Positions 37,898 through 42,932 of a stretch of 42,932 nucleotides of DNA are shown in pieces. Every line of letters begins with the position of its first letter. Within the stretch, counting starts at the first letter, position 1. Under the pieces are notes generated by a model. The model worked only from the letters and a program-made list of their open reading frames with translations. It was not told the origin of the DNA and ran no database searches. A program made the translations under genes and the position numbers. The DNA is taken from positions 1 to 42,932 of IMG/VR virus record IMGVR_UViG_3300006042_000002; one strand, written 5' to 3'. Origin of the DNA: a virus.

Positions 37898-38170
37898 ATG
37901 AGTGAACGAACCGGACAGCCCTGGAACGACTACCCAGAACTGTCGGAGGAAGTGAAGTCGATCCTCAATCGACTGAACGAAATCTCCGATGAACTCTTTG
38001 AAGTAGTTCGTCATCAACCATCCGTCAGGAGTTCCAGTCCGGAGTTCGCCATCGGGGTGGCGGTGGATGATCTACTGGCCCTGGCCGTGGACAGGCGATG
38101 GGAGTTCATTTCCTTGAAGGCCAGCATGGTGGCGATTCAGGCACTTCCCCCAGAACCAATGGATAACTGA
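37898..38170 (+). CDS. Small helical protein
   Basis: 90 residues from the ATG at 37898; a GTG at 37871 would lie inside the palindrome. Helical (SEEVKSILNRLNEISDELFE, AVDDLLALAVDRRWEF), ending four bases before the SNF2 helicase start. Family unknown; transcription with the helicase suggests a partner. Confidence 0.65.
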   Translation: MSERTGQPWNDYPELSEEVKSILNRLNEISDELFEVVRHQPSVRSSSPEFAIGVAVDDLLALAVDRRWEFISLKASMVAIQALPPEPMDN

Positions 38171-38173
38171 CAC

Positions 38174-39610
38174 GTGCAATTCCTGTCTAAACCATACCCA
38201 TTTCAGTCTGAGGATGTTCGACTGATGCAGTCGAAGTTCGGTGGACGTGTACTGAACAGCAACTCCGTGGGCACAGGAAAAAGTCTGGAGACTCTCCTGT
38301 TCATCCATAAATACCTACCAAAAGACCCTCCTGGACCTGTGGTCATCGTCCCACCCGCTCACCTGAAAATTAATTGGAGCCGGGAGATACTGAAACACAC
38401 GGGGCAACGTTCCTTCATCTGCTACCACGAACGAGTTCCACCTGAGACCCTTCCCCCCGAAGACCCCAATTCGATCCTGATTTGCAATTACAACATTCTC
38501 GTTCCGCCACGGTGGAGGAGCCGAATGGCATTCCCACCTGATTCATGGGCCGCATGGCTGAAGAACCTCAAGCCCCGGATGGTTGTAGCGGACGAAGGTC
38601 ACGCTCTGAAAGACATCCGGTCACAACGGACACGAGCATTCAAAAAGATGGTAGAAGGGGTTGAGTACGTCCACATCTTGACGGGAACTCCAATCACGAA
38701 TCAGCCGGGGGATCTGTGGCCACTTCTAAACATCCTTCGTCCTGACCTGTACCGTTCACAATGGGAATTCCTTAACCATCATTCCCATCTACGGAGATAC
38801 TGGTGGGGATGGCGTGCTACCGGAGCCAAAGACCTCGATCTCCTTCACGAAGAACTTTCTCGGACAGTAATGATCAGACGAAGGAAAGAAGACGTCCTGG
38901 AAGACCTTCCTCCCGTCACGTACTCGACAGTGCCCATCGAAGTGGACTTGCGAGATTACCGCAAAGCGGAAGGGGACTTCTTGGGATGGATGGAGAAGGA
39001 ATTCCCCACCAAAGCCCGCAACGCAGCGAAAGCGGAGCAGTTGTCGAAGCTGAACTTCCTGAAGCAGATGGTGGGGCAGTTAAAAGTCAAAGCTGTCATC
39101 TCCCTGATCGAGGATTACTTGGAATCGACGGATGGGAAGATCCTTCTGGGGGCTATCCACCATTCCGTGACGAAGCCACTGATGGAAGCGTTGGGGGGAT
39201 GTGCAGTTCTGGTCAATGGGAAGCTCACCGACAAGCAGAAGAACGAAGCATTCGATTTATTCAACTCGAACAAGAAGTGTCGAGTTCTGGTCGGGAATCT
39301 CCAAGCGGCAGGAACGGGTTGGAGTTGCCAGGCCACTTCCAATATCGACATTATGGAAATGCCGTGGGTTCCGTCTGACATCATCCAATTCATCGGAAGA
39401 TGTGACGGCATCAATCGTGGCATTCCGGGTACGGGTGCGTCTGTTCGCTTCCTGTTGGCTCCAAACACAATAGATGATGATCTCGCCAAAGCTAACGAGG
39501 TGAAGCAGAAGTGGGCCAATGAAGCGATTGATGGTTGTCCGGACGCGATGTCACTTCCCGTGCATCAGATGGTCCTCGAAGCGATGCGGAGGCGGCATGG
39601 AAACCGTTGA
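38174..39610 (+). CDS. SNF2-family DEAD/DEAH-like helicase
   Basis: 478 residues from a GTG. Motif I is SVGTGKSLET (31-40), motif Ia VVIVPPAHLKINW, motif II ADEGH (139-143), motif III ILTGTPITN, and motif VI QFIGRCDGINR (405-415) in the second RecA lobe. The length and order match compact SMARCAL1/HepA-like phage helicases. Such proteins remodel forks, reanneal strands or displace proteins. A C-terminal GNLQAAGTGWSC segment equals motif V. It overlaps the next gene by 14 bases. Confidence 0.9.
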   Translation: MQFLSKPYPFQSEDVRLMQSKFGGRVLNSNSVGTGKSLETLLFIHKYLPKDPPGPVVIVPPAHLKINWSREILKHTGQRSFICYHERVPPETLPPEDPNSILICNYNILVPPRWRSRMAFPPDSWAAWLKNLKPRMVVADEGHALKDIRSQRTRAFKKMVEGVEYVHILTGTPITNQPGDLWPLLNILRPDLYRSQWEFLNHHSHLRRYWWGWRATGAKDLDLLHEELSRTVMIRRRKEDVLEDLPPVTYSTVPIEVDLRDYRKAEGDFLGWMEKEFPTKARNAAKAEQLSKLNFLKQMVGQLKVKAVISLIEDYLESTDGKILLGAIHHSVTKPLMEALGGCAVLVNGKLTDKQKNEAFDLFNSNKKCRVLVGNLQAAGTGWSCQATSNIDIMEMPWVPSDIIQFIGRCDGINRGIPGTGASVRFLLAPNTIDDDLAKANEVKQKWANEAIDGCPDAMSLPVHQMVLEAMRRRHGNR

Positions 39611-39875
39611 ATTTTACGTGGATACTGATGGATTTCCGTGGACATTTCCACGGAACTGGCATCGAGGAAAGAAGATCCGAATTCCTGTCGAGATTGAGGA
39701 ATGCATCATTGAGTCCAAATTAGCCATTGACGAAGTGGACTACGCCTCCGGAATCGTGGCGGACTGGATGGAAGAGAACCGGGAACTGCTCCACCAACTG
39801 AACCCCGACGCTCATGATGCCGTGGACCGAATGACGACTTACTTCCGCAGAATGTGGCAAGAGGTGGGGAAATAA
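39597..39875 (+). CDS. Small hypothetical protein
   Basis: 92 residues; GGAGGCGGC before the ATG, inside the helicase 3' end. ETVEFYVDTDGFPW, then RIPVEIEECIIESKLAIDEV and a C-terminal helical half (AVDRMTTYFRRMWQEV). Coupled to the helicase, so possibly its regulator. Family unknown. Confidence 0.65.
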   Translation: METVEFYVDTDGFPWTFPRNWHRGKKIRIPVEIEECIIESKLAIDEVDYASGIVADWMEENRELLHQLNPDAHDAVDRMTTYFRRMWQEVGK

Positions 39876-39878
39876 AAA

Positions 39879-39932
39879 TTGCCTTTCAGGGAATTGTGTC
39901 CTATGGTTGGGTGTTCCGAGAATGACACCCAA
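39879..39932 (+). promoter_or_regulatory. Promoter plus operator dyad, copy 2
   Basis: TTGCCT (39879-39884), 17-bp spacer, TATGGT (39902-39907), then the TTGGGTGT...ACACCCAA dyad (39907-39932), as in copy 1. Confidence 0.7.
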
Positions 39933-39949
39933 CACAAGGAAACACGATG
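39879..39949 (+). repeat. 71-bp direct repeat, copy 2
   Basis: Identical to 36620-36690, ending at the ATG of the gene at 39947. Confidence 0.8.
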
Positions 39950-40189
39950 AACGCCATCCAAATCACGATTACAGGGCAGTATGCCACACTCAGCCGGGGG
40001 CGGATTTCTGCCAAGCACGTTCAGTCTGGAGTCTGGGGAGAGCGTGGTAATAGTACAGTGACGCTGGATCGTCCTGGCAAGTGGATGGTTTCCCAGACGG
40101 ATGGTTTCAATCGGAAGGAGACGGTGTACGTTACCGTCTCGGATGACGGGGAAATCAGTGGATTGGGGAGTCGGATGGAAGTTGTGTGA
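39947..40189 (+). CDS. Small beta-rich protein
   Basis: 80 residues under the second copy of the duplicated promoter. NAIQITITGQYATLSRGRIS, NSTVTLDRPGKWMVS and TVYVTVSDDGEIS suggest a beta barrel or sandwich. No family recognised. Confidence 0.68.
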   Translation: MNAIQITITGQYATLSRGRISAKHVQSGVWGERGNSTVTLDRPGKWMVSQTDGFNRKETVYVTVSDDGEISGLGSRMEVV

Positions 40190-40229
40190 GTATTCAGATG
40201 CACGATTCACGCCAAACCGGAGAATGAAG

Positions 40230-40451
40230 ATGAAGCTCGAAGACGCCAAGAAGATTGTAGCAGCCGCGAAGGAAGACGGCACAGAACTGCGACTTTATGA
40301 AAACTACAGCGGTCGGAGCACGTTCGGAGAAACGACCACGGGAATTGTTGGTTCCCTTGCGGAGATTGGCTACTACGCGGGGGTTGCTAAGGTTCCCGTC
40401 AAGTCGTTCCGTTGGGACAGCATGGGCAAGAGTGACAGTGTCTGCTATTGA
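40230..40451 (+). CDS. Small hypothetical protein
   Basis: 73 residues from the ATG at 40230, 7 bases after GGAG; an ATG two codons earlier is too close to that site. MKLEDAKKIVAAAKEDGTEL, then a glycine/serine-rich middle and a beta end (VKSFRWDSMGKSD). Last gene before the inverted repeat at 40463. Confidence 0.65.
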   Translation: MKLEDAKKIVAAAKEDGTELRLYENYSGRSTFGETTTGIVGSLAEIGYYAGVAKVPVKSFRWDSMGKSDSVCY

Positions 40452-40462
40452 ATCTCAAGTAA

Positions 40463-40511
40463 CCCGATTCACGCCAAAAGACCTCTCTCTGAAAATATGG
40501 CGTGAATCGGG
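40463..40511. terminator. Probable bidirectional terminator
   Basis: CCCGATTCACGCCA (40463-40476) and TGGCGTGAATCGGG (40498-40511) are a perfect 14-bp inverted repeat with a 21-base loop between convergent genes ending at 40451 and 40529. On the plus strand CACTTTTC follows. The loop is large, so factor dependence is possible. Confidence 0.6.
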
Positions 40512-40528
40512 CACTTTTCGAGAAGTGT

Positions 40529-40828
40529 TTAGCCTGCCAGGAGGCTCATGATGAAAGCCATGAGCATTTTACCGAGGTCCGAAGAAAGGAAGTCAGTAAA
40601 GAGCTTGATAAGCGAACCATCACCAATCGCACGGACTTGCGAAGTAGTATTGGCAAGTTCTGCCAGCTTCACCTGTGCCTCGTCTGGGGCGAGGGAGACA
40701 GCGGTGTCGAACAGGTTGTCATCAATCAGATTCGCTAACTGGATCGATTCGAGAAGGTTGTGGCCTTTTGCTCGAAGTTCCTGCCGTGCCTTAGCACGGG
40801 TCAGGAGAAGCAGTACCGGATGGTGCAT
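40529..40828 (-). CDS. Small protein with hydrophobic C-terminus
   Basis: 99 residues; GAGG before the ATG. Helical (ARQELRAKGHNLLESIQLAN, AQVKLAELANTTSQVRA), with a hydrophobic end (FLSSDLGKMLMAFIMSLLAG) that could be a membrane anchor. It is last in the minus operon with membrane proteins and the protease. Function unknown. Confidence 0.65.
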   Translation of the reverse strand: MHHPVLLLLTRAKARQELRAKGHNLLESIQLANLIDDNLFDTAVSLAPDEAQVKLAELANTTSQVRAIGDGSLIKLFTDFLSSDLGKMLMAFIMSLLAG

Positions 40829-40840
40829 GTGGAGCCTCGG

Positions 40841-40960
40841 TTAAGAGAAGAGAATCGACCAGCGGATTCCGTACAGGAAGAATATCGTCGTGGAAGCGAC
40901 GAACGCTCCCAAGAAGAAGTACGCTGGCCAGGGATTCGATTCGCAGCAGCAGTTTTTCAT
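40841..40960 (-). CDS. 39-residue membrane peptide with Cys cluster
   Basis: ATG at 40960 with GGGG 9 bases upstream. The sequence MKNCCCESNPWPAYFFLGAF leads into one hydrophobic span to a short end (YGIRWSILFS). Three adjacent cysteines precede the span. It lies 6 bases after a multi-span membrane gene. A holin-like or lysis accessory role is possible but unproven. Confidence 0.6.
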   Translation of the reverse strand: MKNCCCESNPWPAYFFLGAFVASTTIFFLYGIRWSILFS

Positions 40961-40966
40961 GTCGGA

Positions 40967-41215
40967 TTACCCCAAAGTACGGATTGCGTTGAAGATCAAT
41001 TCTCTTGCACAGACCACCTCCACCACGCACAGGACAGTGAAGATTACCACGAAGAACCATCCCCTGGGGTAAGAGGACCAGCACATCGCCAGGAACAAGG
41101 TGCTCATGACGATGTGAGCACATGCCTGGTAGACGCCATCCTTGACGCCCACGATGCGAGGAATCGCGACAGCGAAGGCCAGTACCAGCCACATGGCAGA
41201 ATAGGCGATGGACAT
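40967..41215 (-). CDS. Multi-span membrane protein
   Basis: 82 residues; TAATG overlap with the upstream stop. Three hydrophobic stretches: AMWLVLAFAVAIPRIVGV, AHIVMSTLFLAMCW and GWFFVVIFTVLCVVEVV. The size and number of spans match class I holins, but this is inference. Co-transcribed with a secreted coiled-coil protein and a protease. Confidence 0.65.
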   Translation of the reverse strand: MSIAYSAMWLVLAFAVAIPRIVGVKDGVYQACAHIVMSTLFLAMCWSSYPRGWFFVVIFTVLCVVEVVCARELIFNAIRTLG

Positions 41216-41769
41216 TACCAGCCTCGAAGTTTGGGAAACAGCAGGGGACGGGATTGTTGTGAGGATGGGCAGTTACCCCCAGAGCATCCGCCCTGAGAAC
41301 TACTCGGAATCACGTATTGGGGAGTAGCGAAAGTCCTGGGGTAGGACGCCTCCACTGCCCCATCACGGTTCGGATTCACCCGGCCTTCCACGAGAACCTT
41401 CACCTTCTGGCCGTTCTGATCCGTGGCCCAGACTTCTTCAATTCCCGATGGAAGGGCAGAAGCGACAGGCGACTTGACGGGGCACGACTGCGGACATCCC
41501 GTTCCCCCCTTCGATTTGCAGAAGGACGCTCCGCAGTTGGTACTGGCGGTACAGCCACACCCGGAAGAGACGACTCGCGACGGAACGGCTGCGGGACCAC
41601 CCCTGACGGCAAGCTGGGCCTTCAGGAGAGCAACCTCCTTTTCGAGAGCAGTCACCCTCTGCTCGACAGCCTCCACCTTGCCGTCGATGAGGTAGTATTT
41701 GGTCGGCTCGTCAGCCCGTGCCGCGAACGCCCCACACGCAAGAACAGCAATCGTGAATAAGTAACGCAT
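41215..41769 (-). CDS. Secreted coiled-coil protein with Cys-rich linker
   Basis: 184 residues; AAAGGA before the ATG. Signal peptide YLFTIAVLACGAFAARA, then a coiled coil (KVEAVEQRVTALEKEVALLK), a cysteine-rich section (SGCGCTAS, NCGASFCKSK, GCPQSCPV), a beta-like stretch, and a Gly/Ser/Cys-rich end. The many cysteines suggest disulfides or metal binding outside the cytoplasm. It follows the protease gene by 12 bases. Function unknown. Confidence 0.7.
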   Translation of the reverse strand: MRYLFTIAVLACGAFAARADEPTKYYLIDGKVEAVEQRVTALEKEVALLKAQLAVRGGPAAVPSRVVSSGCGCTASTNCGASFCKSKGGTGCPQSCPVKSPVASALPSGIEEVWATDQNGQKVKVLVEGRVNPNRDGAVEASYPRTFATPQYVIPSSSQGGCSGGNCPSSQQSRPLLFPKLRGW

Positions 41770-41781
41770 GATGAATTTCCT

Positions 41782-42932
41782 TTAAGGTTTGAGGGTGAGT
41801 GGTTCTTTATCGAACATCTGGAACGGATCGCGTTTGGGTTCACTGAACGACGTCTTCGGAACCGGGAAGTCCGTCTTGGTCTGAATCACGCTCCGACACG
41901 CCCACACGGAACCAAAGTCCGGTCCCTTGAACAGAGATTCGGGGATGATACAGTTCCCGGCCCCCAGAGTGCCGTCCCGCGAGTTGCCCCATCCCGCCCC
42001 CCACGAATTCCGGATACGCAGTGCCCACGTACCATCAGCGAGTTGAATCAGCCCATACGCACAGAGAGCGTGTCCACCCGACCCGCCGCGTCCCTGCCGG
42101 GGCAGGACGCCGTTGGAATCGACATCGAAGTTGTCGTACCACGCAATCGCGATCTGTGCAAAGAATCCCTGTTGTACAGCAGACGCCAGGGCGTCGAAGT
42201 CGTCGCACAGGTACGCTTCCGCGAATCGATTGGGCTTACGGGCTGCGATGGTGGCCGCGTCGTTGTACCGCCTGCCGTTCCAGATGTACGGAATCATCGA
42301 AGTCGGTGCGACACCATTCGTCAGGAGTTCGACCAGATTATCTTCGGGCATACTGCCCTGGTCACGCCCACCGTTGACCCGGCTGTACAAGTCGCCCGCA
42401 CTGGCGTAGATGTACGGCAATCCCGCCTGGTTCCGACACGCTTCCCACACTGTACAAGCCGAAGAACTCGCACACTGGCCAATGCCGTCCTGATCGTGAA
42501 CAGGAGGCAGGAATGCACTGAGATTAACCGGCTTCCACTTGTCGCGGGGAATGAGGGGGACGCTGGGGGTTTCACCAAACTTGACCCACTTCAACTTCGG
42601 CTTGGCAAGGCTTGCCCCCAGTGCCCGTTTCCCATTGTGGAGATCGAACGCGGCAATGAAGGCATCATCGGTCGTCGGGCAGGCGAGATCCTTGATGATC
42701 TTCCCATCCACGTCAAGTAGCCAAAGCCAGGGGAGTGTCTTCCCCACTGCAAGGGCTTTGAACTGAATCGCAGCCGGGTCGTCTCCATCGGCATTGATTG
42801 CAATGAGTCGGTGTGTCAGTCCCGACGCCCGATAGAAGCTCGCGACCTTCGGACTGCCCAGGATATCGCCACGCCACGCCTGAGCCTTCGCGGTGTCCTC
42901 CACAACAACGAATCGCGACACCTTCCCGGTTG
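41782..42932 (-). CDS. Papain-type (C1) cysteine protease with thioredoxin-like N-domain, cut by right edge
   Basis: 379 residues from a GTG at 42921, but the frame stays open to the edge (TGK precedes), so the true start probably lies outside. Residues 20-95 resemble a thioredoxin-like fold without CxxC (LTHRLIAINADGDD, LPWLWLLDVDGKIIKDL). The C1 peptidase core has DQDGIGQCASSSACTVWE (Gln144, Cys150), GGHALCAYG (His284) and RIRNSWGAGWG (Asn305). Papain proteases are unusual in phages; a virion maturation, host-attack or lysis role is possible. Confidence 0.88.
   Translation of the reverse strand, partial: TGKVSRFVVVEDTAKAQAWRGDILGSPKVASFYRASGLTHRLIAINADGDDPAAIQFKALAVGKTLPWLWLLDVDGKIIKDLACPTTDDAFIAAFDLHNGKRALGASLAKPKLKWVKFGETPSVPLIPRDKWKPVNLSAFLPPVHDQDGIGQCASSSACTVWEACRNQAGLPYIYASAGDLYSRVNGGRDQGSMPEDNLVELLTNGVAPTSMIPYIWNGRRYNDAATIAARKPNRFAEAYLCDDFDALASAVQQGFFAQIAIAWYDNFDVDSNGVLPRQGRGGSGGHALCAYGLIQLADGTWALRIRNSWGAGWGNSRDGTLGAGNCIIPESLFKGPDFGSVWACRSVIQTKTDFPVPKTSFSEPKRDPFQMFDKEPLTLKP

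Noticed and set aside
1-42932. Genome-wide amber recoding
   Set aside because: Several genes end with TAG directly at overlaps with the next gene (for example 18125 and 3537), so TAG works as a stop.
1-42932. CRISPR arrays, insertion sequences, integrase and attachment sites
   Set aside because: No regularly spaced repeats, transposase motifs or integrase motifs were found.

Overview
The window looks like the DNA-replication and nucleotide-metabolism half of a large double-stranded DNA bacteriophage that infects a planctomycete of the Gemmata type. The phage call rests on packed, translationally coupled genes (many ATGA, GTGA, TGATG or TAATG joins) and on a phage-style replisome: RecA-like recombinase, zinc-containing gp32-like SSB, clamp loader, sliding clamp, DnaB-like helicase, DnaG-like primase, family A polymerase, RNase HI, ThyX, dCTP deaminase and an SNF2 helicase. 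No capsid, tail or terminase gene is visible. The host call rests on at least seven proteins with the TIGR02996 N-terminal domain (pattern RLxxADWLxExG...AEFIRVQ), which is typical of Gemmataceae.

Layout. Bases 1-34.0 kb are almost all minus strand, broken by two single-gene plus-strand islands (2378-2629 and 22066-22251), each next to divergent promoters. From the left edge come TIGR02996 proteins, a PD-(D/E)XK-like nuclease, a deoxyribosyltransferase-like protein, RecA, SSB and small membrane proteins (0-8.5 kb). Next are clamp loader, methyltransferase, polymerase, ThyX carrying an intein, a multi-zinc-finger protein, Dcd, a UDG-exonuclease fusion, a HAD phosphatase and the sliding clamp (8.5-19.2 kb). 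An RNA-rich region at 19.2-20.7 kb holds tRNA-Arg(UCU) and two tRNA-like RNAs of about 140 nt. Then follow a putative DNA-binding protein, helicase, more TIGR02996 proteins and RNase HI (20.7-27.6 kb). An 800-base gene-free stretch full of inverted repeats (27.6-28.4 kb) is a candidate large structured RNA. Primase and further TIGR02996 proteins occupy 28.4-34.0 kb. The plus-strand block (34.2-40.45 kb) carries mostly unknown small genes and the SNF2 helicase. A long inverted repeat separates it from a minus-strand block of membrane and secreted proteins ending in a papain-type protease cut by the right edge.

Regulation is readable. Sigma70-like promoters are recognisable at ten or more strand switches and operon heads, many sharing TTGCCTTTCAGG around the -35 box. 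A second element, TTGCAAC-N9-GTTGCAA, lies upstream of three minus-strand operons. One promoter region of 71 bp is duplicated exactly (36620 and 39879).

How the genes fit together: Dcd, ThyX and possibly the deoxyribosyltransferase-like and HAD proteins feed thymidylate synthesis. Polymerase lacks an exonuclease, which is supplied by a separate UDG-exonuclease protein. Helicase, primase, clamp, clamp loader, SSB and RNase HI complete the fork. RecA and its small helical neighbour probably serve recombination-dependent replication. All functions are inferred from sequence reading only; no database search was possible.
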